Shown in pieces: positions 47,800 to 60,200 of a DNA stretch of 64,000 bases; position 1 is the first letter of the stretch, and each line of letters opens with the position of its first letter. The notes beneath the pieces are model-generated. The model was not told the origin of the DNA and did no database searches. It saw only the letters and a list, made by a program, of their open reading frames with translations. This DNA is from Erythrocercus mccallii. Lineage: Eukaryota; Chordata; Aves; Passeriformes; Dicruridae. A program made the position numbers and the translations under genes. Location of the stretch: contig VZRG01002565.1 of NCBI GenBank assembly GCA_013397435.1, forward strand, positions 31,087-95,086, written 5' to 3'.

Positions 47800-48240
47800 A
47801 CCTATTGCTATTGCATTCATTTCCTTAAATAAGCCTGTAGCTCTAAAATGACCAAGGACTAGTTTAAGCTTGTAACCAGAGCAGTGGCTGGAGGGAGGCT
47901 GTAAAGGCAGTTCGTGTATATGTACAATGATAGCAGCAAGAGAAGAGATTAGATAAACAGAAGATCATTTACAGCATCATGTCCCTCACAAGCCTCTCCT
48001 GGCAGGAGATGTATTGCATCTACTCCAAAACAATTAGCTGACCTGACAAGCAGGGAGTATTCACTGCGGGTAGGTAGCAAGGGTGATTTGCACTGGGACC
48101 CCTAGGCTATCAGAAGAGCAGAGGCCAGGGTTTTTCTGGACACTTTTATGGCCAGCTGTTTATTTTTAAGATTAATTTATTGTTCCTATGGGTGTGGTGC
48201 TTTAGCATGCTAAAAGAGGTACTGTAAAGTGTCATCCTTA
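47800..48240. promoter_or_regulatory. Candidate conserved non-coding element
   Basis: The part around 48130-48235, with ttatggccagctgtttatttttaagattaatttattg and gcatgctaaaagaggtac, contains an E-box (CAGCTG), a forkhead-type TGTTTATTT and a TTAATTTA core. No repeat signature was found. Weaker than the neighbouring block. Confidence 0.22.
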
Positions 48241-48244
48241 CAGG

Positions 48245-51200
48245 AAGAACCAGGGAGAAAATTTTGGCCTCCCTGGTTTACCAAGTGGGGTGGAGGTCAA
48301 GAGTTTGGATAGACTTTGTGCAGACAAAGCAACAGGAAACATTACAGCAATCCTCTCACAGACGCATGGGGCGTGAGCTGCCATTCCAAGTAGGCATACA
48401 CATCTCCTGCCTCCAAAAGGGAGAACCTCCTGGAACAACATTTTCACTCCATAGCCCTGTAATGAAGAGAATCATACACCTGCAAGGATTTTTTTTCTCC
48501 CAAGATATTGAACATTGGAACTTTCTCAAGGCTTTTCAGTAATAAAGGGAAAAATCCTCTTTCATCTGTAATTTTGGGGATGGTAGATTTTTCAGATGCA
48601 GCAGAGTCAGTCCTGAGACAGAACTGTAAGGAACTGCAGCTGCTCTGAGGCCCCAGGAAATGTCTCAGAAAAGCACTTTGCTCCTTTAGCTCTCACCTAC
48701 TTTGTACAATCCCAGATGCAGCCCTACTGAGCTCTTGCCATTCCCACTGGCTGGAACTGCCATGCACCTGGGAAAACCCCACACAAAAACCAACTGCCCA
48801 AACTATACCACAAGGGAATAGGGTGAGGGACAGAGCCTGGGGAGTGTGCAGTGCCCTGGAGAAGGTCACAGACCTGTTGGAAGAGCCATGGAGTCCTGGT
48901 GCCCACTGCCCAGCCATGGTCCTTCCCATGGCCCTGGTTAGCTGCTGGCTGGGCTGGAGAAGGGGTTAAGCCAGCATTTACTTGAAGGACAAATTCATTA
49001 ATACAGCTACTCTGTATCTTTGTGAAAAACACTCCTTGTCATCCCTTGTAGCAGACTGTTTTCATTTGGATCCTTTTGGCATTTCCAAGGATTACCCAGA
49101 TAACCAGATGAAAAATGTTTGCAACCACTTTCCATATCTGATAGGTTTTCCTGATCTGAGCTCATCTCTTGGAGCCCATGGCATTGTGCCTATTTCTGAT
49201 TGGAAGGCTGAAGGATTTTTAAAAGAAGAGAAGTAGACTACAGATAATAATATTTTTAACCTTCCTGCCAGGTGGTGTTAGCAGGAGGAACAGGCAGAAT
49301 GACAGTGTCTAGAGTTTCCATTTAATATAACTAAAATAAATGGTTCTAGCCTCCACCTAATACCTTGCCCTCTAGAGTTTTAGGAATGCAGACTGTAAAT
49401 CCCTGATCACCTTAATTCCTGTTATTTTCTGAGCCCAACGTTTATGCTATTCATCAACTGACTGAACTAAAATCCTTCTGAGAACTCCAGGCTTCTTGGT
49501 AAAATCCCCCTAGACCTCATCTGTCAAAGAGTGAGAATTTTTAGGGAATTTTTAAAGTCTGATGTTATCCAGCAAGCAGTACTGCAGTGTTTGAGGCCCT
49601 GCTGCCATGGAGTATGGCATGAACAGATCTCCATCCCTGAGAAAGCATCACCAGAAAAAGGAGTTCTATTTAAGAACCAGAAGATCTCATGGTTTGGGAA
49701 AGGATTTTCCTTCACAGTCTTCATTCCAGAGCTACAGGTAATCCTTTAGATGGACTGAATCCATGCCACAGCATGCCTTGAAAATTTTGTCTGAAACTTG
49801 CACTTGATTCTGATGAGGAAAGTTACCCAAATATGGCCCATGTCTGGTGTGCAGCAGTCCTGTATTTCTTTATCCTAAGTGGCTCCTATCTTGAACAAAA
49901 ATGGAAAAGTAGCCCTGTGTTGAACATCAGAGAAAAAGTAAATTTTGCTGCTTCCCTAATCTCACGCCAGACAATATTTTTCAAGAGTTAATGAAGTAAT
50001 GACAAAAAATCCATTAATCAGTAAAAAACCCCTTATATGCAGTCCAGGATGGACGGCTTTTTCTTTTTTCCATGGACCAAATTCACACTCAGCATTTTTG
50101 ATATGGAAGAAATATTGTTCATGACACTCCAATAGCATATTTTGCAGGAAAACTCAGGAGTTATTGGGTCTCCCACTTACCTACTGTGACTTGAATAGAT
50201 CAAATCTAGTTCCAAAAGCAGTAAGACACTTAATTGATCCCAAAGCTTAAAGATGCTCTCTAAGGCTAAGCAACAGGTTTCTTTTTAATACAAGAGAGAA
50301 GAATGCAGAAGAAGATCCTGCTCTACTATATCAACAGAGGAGCCACAGCAGAGATCTTGTCTCTTGCTAGATCAGCCTGTCACTGTGTCCTCTCATGCCC
50401 TAACCAGAGCAGACCTCGTTTTCACATGCTGGAGTGCTTCCGTGGTTAGATACAAAAACTACTGAAGGTCACTGTGTCCTGTGCCCATGGAGAGCATAAC
50501 CACATTTGGGACACCCATTTGAAATAATTCATGTCCTTTGGGCACCCAAAGAAGTGCTCCTTGGTGTGGGGATCCCGTGGTTTGAATGGACGCCTTCTGC
50601 TTGAGCTTATTGGTGCCTCACTGATAACTCCAATTCTGCTGTGCCATTGATTTGCCCATTGTACTGTCCTAATGCTGTTATATAGTCTCAGAGCTGTGTC
50701 TGCTGAATTTTTGCATGTATATTTATTCCATTTACTAAACTCCACTAAAATTCTCATAAAAAGATCTTTCCTGCTTTTTGCATTTACAACAGGAGTAGTA
50801 AGTCGATAAGCAAAGATATTCAATAAGGTGTTTCAAGGCACCTTTAAGGCTCAGTTTCTGGACAAAAGCCTCTGTCCCTCATTTCTTAAACATTACAGAT
50901 ATTAGCAGACATAGGAAGTGACAGGGTGGATGTGCTTATCAGTCCTGGGCTGCAGAGGAAGAACCCCACGACATTTGGTAGCCACTGATGTTTTTGAGGC
51001 TTGAGGGTTCATGCCAAAGTGTACTGCACTGCTGGCTAGACAGAATCAGACAGAAGGCAATGGAAGGATGTATAGAGCCATGGCTTTACTTGTAAGGCTA
51101 CATGTGAACAACATCTACAGTGTGAAAGAAAATTTTAAAAGATGCACTCTTAGCTGCCTCAAGCAGAGCTCCTACAAAGACTGCATCTAAGTCCTATTTT

Positions 51201-54200
51201 CCACAGATGATTCAGATCTTAAAAATAGTACCATCTCAGGAGTAATAGAAGACATCTACATGCAGATCTGCAAATGTTTGGGTCAGGAGTTCAGGCCATT
51301 GTAAAAATACCTTCTGCCTGGGAGAGAAAAAGAAAACCTAGGCACACCACTGATTTTGGTATGGAGTCTGGATAGTTTATATTCCTTTGAAGGCTCATTC
51401 AGGTTTTTAATTTATACAGCCACACTTTACCAAAAGTGTCCAATGTACCTTTCTGATAAACTCTTCTTCCTGGCCTTTCATGTGTAGGATCTCACCTTGC
51501 TTGGATGTCCTTGAGTAATGCTCATAGGAAAACAACCCCTAAAATGCCAAACAGATGTGAAAATGCATCTGAAGAGGAATGTATGGGTGTTGTCTGTCTG
51601 TCATCACCCCTTTCACCATTTTACCTCTTCTCCTTTCATCTGGTGCCCACCTCTGCCAAGCTACAGACAGGGGAGCTACATGAAATGTGAGACAGAGCCC
51701 TGTTTAACCTGACCTCGGTTTCTGCAGTGTGAGCTTTACACTGGTCTTTACCTGGCTGTGTGAAATTCAGCTTCACTTCACTGAACATTTACTTTAAGGT
51801 GGAAGAGTTGTGCTTGGGTATTTGGGGTAGGTTCCTATCAAAGGGCTAGTCTACCTTAACAAAGATGATAAAGATAGGAAATCTCAGAAGTAATTTGTAC
51901 TTGCATTGAAAAAGCACCACCATCACCACCCCCTAATGTGTAGCCAGTCTAAGTGGTTGTTACCTTTATCCTCAGTTGGCCACAGTGATTAAAGTTCAAT
52001 TACTTTTTCAAAGTCTCTTCTTAAAAAGGTTGGAAAAGGTTGAACACTTCTAAGCAAGCAGGTTTGGCTATTTTTTTTTCAAAACAGATGTTTTTCCTCT
52101 GAGATTTTTTATAACAAGAACAGGGTTTTCTGGCAAAATAAACACAGGTCTTATTATAGTAATTAACAGAACTTTGTTTGATAGAAGTATAAATGCACCT
52201 AAAAACTAATAAGCAGTATATGACCAGTTTCTAGTTAAAAAAAAAAGTAATCACATGCCCTCCCCAAAAGCACAAGAAGTTTGCAGCTGATCCCTAAGGA
52301 CTTTGTAAAAATACACAGATACAGTCCAAATTTCTCAGTAGAAGTTAAAAATAAAAGCAGCCTGAAACCAACATCCACCAACATCTTCAGCTTCTTTTAG
52401 GAAAGATATTTTTCTTTCTCTTTCAACCTTTATCCTAAATGGTAAATTCCATTTTCTATAGGTAATTGAATAGCTAAATTAACCAAAATCTCTCTACTAC
52501 AATCTTCTTAAATTATAGCTTTTCCCTGCAAATGCTTTGAAAGTCTCTGATTTCCAGTGCTTTCAAAACAAAGGCCAATTCTCTCTATCCTGTTCTTCTG
52601 TGCCACATGGGACAGAAAGCACATTCTTGTTGCCTGTATTGAGAAAAGAGAGGGCATGATTTGTTTCTTGCCTGTATCTGAATTACTCTGAGGCCTGCAG
52701 TAAAATCACTCCTAATTTTTTTTACCACCATGGAAACTTAAACTCTTCACAGTATTTGCTCTTCTGCAGAAGTCCAGAGTTACTCTGGGCATTTGAATAA
52801 TTTTGGTGCCCTCTTCCCAAAGAACCTCCTGTTAACAAACTGTGCCCACTCCACTCAATAATCTTAAAGGTATTTTCCATCCTTAAGAATTCTGTAATTA
52901 TGAAAACATAATTACAAGGCAGATTGTTGATAAAAATAAACAAAACAAATCATTACCTAGTAAGAATGGAGTGAATGTGATCTTAGTGTAGTGGAATTTG
53001 TGAGAGAAGCTTTAGTTTAGGGAACAATATGTGACCTTTCTCTTTTTCAAGAGAAAGAGGCTCTTGGCATTCTTCAGCCTGAAGAATTCTTAATTTGCTT
53101 GAAACCTGACCCATATTGATACAGATCTTTTAATTACTGTCCTCTGTTGACCTGGACAAAGCATTGTGAGAAGACTTCAAATCCATCATTCCACTACTTT
53201 GAGTGTTCACCTGTTCAAAGGTTTGGTTTTGGTTGCTTTTTTTTTTTGAAAAACTTGCAAGCAAGCAGAAAGAGAGACTATTTCCTACTATCAGTAAGCT
53301 CTTTCAAGCAGCCATTGCAAGACAGGAGAAAACATTTTTCTACTCACTGACCCAAAAGCTCAGAATTCCCAGAGACAATAATAATGAAAACCACAACAAA
53401 ACAAATTAAAACAAATAAAGAAACAACAACAACCAAACAAGAAATAAACCAAAACCATGATCTGGTTCATTGCACTGGAATGAATTTGACCAACAGATGG
53501 CAGCTATGAAGAGTAGGATGGGTCACAGCCATGTAAAACAAATGAAAGCACTACAACCCATCTGCCATGTAAAAATGGTTTTAGTCCTGCTCTTGAGACA
53601 AGTCATAGAAACATTCTCATGCCCATTGATTTTGGCCTATTTCCAGCACGAAACACTATGCAGGGATATTCATATGCTTCACTCTTCTCTGGTTAGTCTG
53701 TGACTTTGCAGCTTTCAGGGCATAGGTTTTACTTCCTCTGTAGAAAGCCCTTCTGCCCTCAGAGGGTGAAAATAGAGGAGAAACTATAAATGCAGGAATT
53801 TGCAGGCACTGTTCTGCCAGATGACATGTAGGGGGCTGGAAATATCCCAGGAATAATAAAAACACCAACATGCAAATATAAAAACCTTGGGAGGAGAAAA
53901 AAAAGGCTCACCAGACTGGTGTGTTAGGGGCCAGTGTTCAGCCTGGGGACAGCCCAGAAAGCATCCCTGTCCTATGGCACAACGTTGGCACCTGGCCATC
54001 AAGTGTACACTTGAACACAAGGCACATAAACCTCTCCTCTGAAGATTCCTAAGGAAATCCAACAAACACCTCCTAATACCAAGGCAGAGTCAGACCCGGC
54101 CAGGCACTGAAGTGAAAAATGCTTTCAGTAGAGATGAAAGCTTCCCTTCTGGTGAAAGCCTCCATTCGGGTGACAATTTTTAATTGAAAAAATATAAATC

Positions 54201-55665
54201 TGTACAAGGTTTTTAAAATTATTTGAATGATTTCTAGCTACAGGAACAATTTTGGTTCCAAAGAGTGTCAGTTTCAAACTGAGAAAATTTCTCTTAGTTG
54301 TCAACAATATTTCTGGGCATTAGCTGGTGCAAGAAGAAAAGGCAGGCAAGGAATCTGGGACTTCCTAATCTTTGCCATTTCCACATGGGCACTGCTGGTC
54401 TCCTGCCTTCCAAAGGAGCACTTCAGCCAGGAAAGACATGAGGAGCAAAGAAGAGGAAGAATTGGTGTAGCAGGAGAAGCTCTACTCTGATCTGTCAGGT
54501 GATCACAGGCAAGGCTCAAATGTGATGCGGAAACAAAGAAAAAATCTGCTTTTGGTGCCTCTTCTGTGCTTTTCAGAAAAGCTCCAAAACAGCCATCAGA
54601 AAACACAGGGATTGCTTATTTAATCTGATTTTTTAAATGAAGTAAACATTTTAATGGCAAAAAAGGCGAGAAAAACAAAGGAGTCTGTTCTGGAAGGCTC
54701 AGGGTCTGGAGTCACAGCTGAGGTGCTCTTTGGGTGCACATCTTTCTTTGAACTCATGATTTCAGCGTCAGGCGCTGATCAGACCAAGGTGCTGAATAGA
54801 GGCATCGAAAAGCAAGTAAGCTACACTGCAAAAGCTGCGGGTGTAAGGTACACAGGTGAGTTAGAGAACAGGACAGACAATCAGCTGCTCATCCTTTAAT
54901 GCAAATATTGAACTGTCTGGTTCCTTTGAGACTGACCCCCTCCCACAGAGTCAGAAAAAATAAGGAGATTTTGTGGGGTAATTGGCTTGCCAGTTTGGAA
55001 TAGTTGACCGTCCCAATAGGAGCCCACCTACATTTGTAGTCACTTCAATATCTTGGGAAATCTGATCCAGTTCTCTAAGGCTTAAGAGTGATCCAGAGCC
55101 AGGGAATATAATTAAGCAAATAAGTCAGAAGCATTAATGTCAGAGCCAGTGTTGACTTCCACCATTCCTGGGGCAGTAGACTGAGGGCAGAGTGGGGCCA
55201 GCCCCTGGGCACCCATGAATTGCTTACACCAGGGGCTGGGTGTCTGAACATAGCAATGGATCCCTGGGAGGGGTGGAGAAGGACTGGAGTGTGGAAGGGA
55301 GATTAACTACCAACTATGGTGAGCAGTGCCCACTGGGAGAGGGGAACCACAGCATTTCCAGTTTCTGGTTTGCAGATGCTCAGCAGTATTCTGCCCATGG
55401 CCCTGAGCCAGCTCAAGCAAGGTGGTAAAAAATTTCTTTCACTTCATGCATGGGGAAGTGTGTTGGAGTTCGTGGGGATGACAGGAGTGTTCACACATAA
55501 CCCCTTCTTCAGGAGCTCACAGACACCTACTCAATATGAGTGATGACTGTGAAGAAGCATCCCAGAACTAGCCTATAATTTCCTGTGACTTCTTTTCCCC
55601 ATCTGCAAACCAGTTACAGCATTCATACAGTGAGGTGCTGAGAGGGGAAGCACAGAGATGTTTAG
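48245..55665. other. Non-coding DNA, nothing recognised
   Basis: No gene or clear repeat was seen. An A/C-rich patch lies at 53385-53455. The 125-codon reverse frame at 50446-50823 and forward frames at 48982-49236 and 54654-54899 look ordinary in composition but have no recognisable family, flanking splice pair or supporting exon. Confidence 0.45.
53385..53455 (+). repeat. A/C-rich low-complexity patch
   Basis: A stretch of aaccacaacaaaacaaatt..acaacaacaaccaaac words resembles the patches at 30838 and 34291. A simple expansion or retroelement tail is likely. Confidence 0.75.
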
Positions 55666-55669
55666 GGGC

Positions 55670-55945
55670 TGCCTTTAAGACAGCTAATGATAATGAGCTG
55701 AGCCAGGAACCCAGTGGGGTCGGATTGTGTTGCCATGCAGGCTGTTTCTACTGGAACTGAAGCAGAAGCTGTAAATGTCAGTAATTTATCTGCCAAATGG
55801 AGCATTATCTGTCAGCAAAGCCTGCCAATGTGATAGCTGCAATTGGGAGAGGTAGTTAAGTGAGAGGTTGCTCACTGAATCAAAATTATTTGTCATGGAT
55901 TATGTGTATGTCCTCAGTCAGCCAAGAGATAAACAATCAGCTTTG
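55670..55945. promoter_or_regulatory. Candidate conserved enhancer-like block
   Basis: A repeat-free block includes acagctaatgataatgagctg, gtcagtaatttatctgcc, ggagcattatctgtcag, atgtgatagctgcaattggg and ccaagagataaacaatcagc. These give GATA-type (TTATCT, GATAA), homeodomain-type (TAATTT, TAATGA) and SOX-like (AACAATC) words at high density. Frames are closed. The call is by texture only. Confidence 0.32.
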
Positions 55946-56466
55946 AAAGAGATGCACAATTTGTAGGAACATAACAAGAGCACCATGGCTACCCTGCTGG
56001 GTGCTCAGCATGCTCTGCAAAGGGATTGCCAGTGCCTGGCAAGTGCAGGGCATGTTGTACCCCCACAGCTTTCACCTCATTTGCAGCTCAGTTTGCACAG
56101 TGTCACCTCTCCAGGCCTCAGGGCAGCTGGAACCAGAACTGCTGACTACATGGATTTTGTAGCTCATATGAGATTGCTCTGAAAAGTCAGTTTCTGGTGG
56201 GGAAGGATACCTTTTTTTCTTCCATGCTTTTCTTTATTTTCTCTCCAGAACAGCTTCCATTTTTGAGCCTGACTTTATTAAAGTTTCTGCAGCAGTGAGG
56301 CTGTTGCCCAGTGCAGGAGGAAGCCAGTTACACATGCATTCCTGGATGTTTACCTCCCAAGCTGACTGCAGTTGCTACCGATAAGAGTGAAACCTTCATC
56401 TAAACTCAGTCCTACTATCAGTAGCATCTCTGAGCTGTGTTTCCTTTTCCCTTGTCTTTCCCCCAG

Positions 56467-56504
56467 GCTCACTCACCCATACTTATTGCAGACTTGACCT
56501 GCAG
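56467..56504 (+). other. Candidate 38-nt mini-exon
   Basis: A very good acceptor (ttccttttcccttgtctttcccccag, ending at 56466) is followed after 38 bases by a perfect donor CAG|GTAAGA at 56505. A second possible acceptor, ttattgcag, lies inside at about 56483-56491. Both flanking sites are stronger than most in the window. 38 nt is short but within the range of known vertebrate mini-exons. No partner exon was found and coding capacity cannot be judged. Confidence 0.25.
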
Positions 56505-56989
56505 GTAAGAAGGAGCCATGTTTCCCTACTCCATCACCTTAAGCAGCATGGCAGTTCCTGGCACAAATGCCAGTAGAGGACTCCTTCCATAAAATTCACC
56601 AGCCCTCTCAATCCCATCCACTGTTGGAGCAGCAGGCAGGTGGGGTACATCAGTATGGCTCAGCTCTTCCTTTTAGACTGTAAACACCCAGGTTCCCAGT
56701 ATTCAGCAGCCCTGCTGAACCACTATCCAGTCTCTGGTCTTTCACATGCAGGACACCTTCTTTTACCATAAACTGCAAGAGGCAACTCCATCAATCTGAC
56801 AGACTTTCCCAGATGTAAGAGACATTCCCTGTTACAGAGTACACAGTTCTTTCTGTCCACAAGATCCATAGGTTTTTAAATCAAAAGGAAATGTTAGTCA
56901 AGCAAGCTGGTATTTGGCATCACACTGGCTGGAGAACATCATCCCCTGTGGTGGGGTGAGCCCATCCCTCTGCTGAGGAAAGTCATATT

Positions 56990-57290
56990 TTAGAGACACC
57001 TGGTCTTTATTTAAAACTACTTGTGATAAAGAACCCAGTACAGCCTCTAGTAAATTATTTCAGTAGTTAATTCTCTTCACTGTAAAAAAATCTGCACCTT
57101 ATTTCCAAGCTGAATTGTCTGGCTTCCAGTCCTCTGGATCTGCTTGGACCACACCTCCAAGAGAAGCATTCTAGCATGCAGCTCTTTCCCTTGGCAGCTC
57201 GTATAACACTGGAACTGGTCACCTTTAAAGCGCTTTGCGTGAACTACATCTGCAAGTTCTCTTTGTACAGGGCTTAATCCCCACACAGGC
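56990..57290 (-). repeat. Ancient CR1/L3-type LINE fragment, reverse orientation
   Basis: The forward strand contains the landmarks agtaaattatttcagtagttaattctcttcactgtaaaaaaatctgcaccttatttccaagctgaattgtctggcttccag in order (57050-57130), then further right tggtcacctttaaag and caagttctctttgtacag. These follow the reverse complement of old amniote CR1/L3 copies ('...ttccagtagttaattaccctcactgttaaaaa...caccttatttctaa..tgaatttgtctggcttcagcttccag'). The copy is highly diverged with no frame left. Its overlap with short frames on both strands explains those. Confidence 0.75.
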
Positions 57291-57299
57291 ACACGTGCT

Positions 57300-60200
57300 G
57301 AACCAATCAGGAAAAAAAAGGCAGATGCCCAAAGACCACTGCCCCCAGTTTCTGACCATAGCCATTCACAGGTGTTTAAATACAAATATAAAACTCAAGG
57401 GAGGCAGAATGGTCCTTTACATGACACATCCCTGCAGCTTCAGTCCTCAGGGCTTTACCAGACTGAAGGTTGTAGTGAAGTTTATCAGCTGAGGCATAAG
57501 TTCATCTGGTTTCTGTCCCCATGGTTTCCAGACTGCTTGGGCATGGGCAGATTGAACTCCCCTTTATTTGCATATAACTTCATGGGCGTATCCTTAAATA
57601 AACATAACAGAGGAATCTTCAGGGCAGGTTTTCCAGGTACCAGCTCACCCACTTTTGTTACCTCATCATAAAACTTGATCGAAGAGCTGTGATTCCTCAC
57701 CAAAAGTCTTCAGTCATTTTCTGCTAAGGTTTCCCTACTCAGAGCATGACCAGGATCACGACTTGGTGCCTATCCAGTCACACTTGTACTAAATTAAACA
57801 CAGAGAAATGACTTTTGGCTGCATTTTGGCTGTCTCCTGGACTCACAGCTCAGCATTTCTGGCTCAGTTTACACCCTCACTACAAATGCCCTAAACTGAC
57901 AGTATCTGGTTTACATTTAATGCAGTTTATACAATTTCTTTGGCTAGGTTTTTTGCAAAATTTCCAGCAATGTATATAGCCAAATACAAAAAAATCAGAG
58001 TAGATTATTGTGCTTTTCCCTGACAAATATCACATGCTTCTGTGTTTACTACTACTATGATGCCACATAGGTACACCAGCCTCAGGCCAGGCTCCTTTCT
58101 GTGCTTGATGCTGTACAGATACAGGAAGAAAAAGCCACTGCCTCACACAAGTGAATCTGGAGTCCTCTGGGACCCTGCCACCTCCTAGAACGAAGTGTTA
58201 TTTACTCCCACACATGATGGTACAGGACACAGAGACCACAAGTGAGTTTCAGATATCCTGATTGACTGGCAAACCCATCATTTTACAAGTTTGGCCAGAT
58301 TTGAAGTGCACCAAGTGCTAGCAAACTGGAGCAGATAGCCAACTCTGGTGCTGACTGACAGCTCACATGATACACAAGTGAGAGTGAAGGGGGAAGAAGT
58401 GCTGGCTAACCCTGACAACAGCCCAGATTAGAAGCCATCCCCCTCCTAAATGAAGTTTGAATGGGACATTTTTGTTCCTGCCTGAGAAATCTGCTGAGCA
58501 CCTCCTAGCTCCGTGACAGCAATTTTTGGCACCAAGCCCATAGCTCATGTAACCCCGTAAGGATTGCTGGCAGAGTGCCTCCATAGTGGGAGGTGGGCTA
58601 CAGGTCAACACCTGATTTCATGCTGCTAGTCCAATGCCAATACTCAACTGCTGCACAGAGCCAGAGGGCATATATTTGCTGAGCACACTCCACCAACACC
58701 ACTGAGAAGATTGCTGGAGCAAAATGGTACACGGGAAGCAAACCAATTCCTACCGTGACATTGCTGGATTCAACTCCACTTAATTGTGCCCACTTGCTCC
58801 CAAGAAAGCAAACAGCACAGAAGATAACTGGCCATGATACAAACTCCTGGAGTGCTGATAGGAAGCGCTGAGCTTTCTACAGGCATTCTTGTGGTCTGAG
58901 TTTTACTTGCAGGAATATTTGTGGAAAGCAAGTAAGTAAGTGTGGGGAATAGCATCAGCATGGTTTCCCATCTTTTATCACACTCATATTTCAGTATTTC
59001 TCTTCCTCGACAGATTCACCAGCCTGATAAGTAGGGCACAGAGAAATGCTGGAAAATTTTCCCATTTGCAAAATGCAACTCAGCAGCATGATCGCTTGGT
59101 ATTATGTTGGTACCATTACCACTGTACCCTTCATTTCTAGCACTGGAATTCCTTAGCATGTTCTGTGCTAGGCTGTCAACAGGCAATGCTCCCTCAATGC
59201 CAGCCCCTTTGCACACACTGCAAACTGCATCTGGATGAGAACAGGGGGCTTTGCAAGCCCTAGGTGCAGCTCCCTGAACTCCAACACTCATGTCTGCTGC
59301 TTGCCAAGGTTTAGCAGACGATCACCAGGACAGAATTTATCCAAATCCCCGTACAGTTAGAATGGGCCACACATACCCATTGCCTTTCTGTGCAAAACCA
59401 CAACGGAAATAAGACTTCTAAGAAAGGATAGCAAAAAAGAACAAGTTTACAAACTGGCCTCTTCAGTCTTCTCTCTAGCTACACACTTACTGGCTTTGTG
59501 ACTTCAGTAGTGTGTTAAAGCAGCAATTATTTACAACACATTCTGGGCAAACACAGGTTAGCTCACAAATGTATAGAGATAGAGCTGGTTGTTGGTTTGT
59601 AAGTGATCAGAAAAAACTGTGGTTGTCAGTTTTTTTCTTCTTCTGTAACTCTGGTGCTCTATCATAACCCGAAGGTACCAGGATTCCTGTGTGGAAAAAT
59701 TGAACAAAGGAATGAGTGAGCTTTGGGATGTTCAGGAGAGCAGCCTTTAACTTGGGAACCTTAGCTACACATGCTCATTTTCATTCACACAGAAAAAGAA
59801 AGAGGACTATAGAAAAAAAACCCAAACATAAAGTGAGAACTTCAGATAAGAGAAAGCTGCCAATTATGCAGCCCCACTGCTGCAGCCCTGACCCTGCCCT
59901 GATGAGCCTCCTGCCCAGATACCAGGATATTCTGCAGAGTTCTCAGCTCTGGCAGCACACTATAGGAATTGGAGATGCTTTTTATGCCTGGGTGTCACCT
60001 GGGTATCAGACATTTCTTAGCAGCTCTCACAGCTGGGCCACTGCCATCTCCACACTCAGCCAGTGTTAATTTTAGTGCTGTGGTGCCTCAGTAGTCATCT
60101 CTACAACACCTTCTGTCATATGTTTGCAAGATGTGACAGAATTTCAAGCCTGTGCATGGTCATGGTGATTTCCAGAGAGTCACTGGAGAGCTTAGGGACT

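Noticed and set aside
50446..50823. 125-codon reverse frame with ordinary-looking composition
   Set aside because: It starts only at a non-ATG codon four codons after a stop, has no flanking splice pair and no recognised family. Several frames this long are expected by chance.
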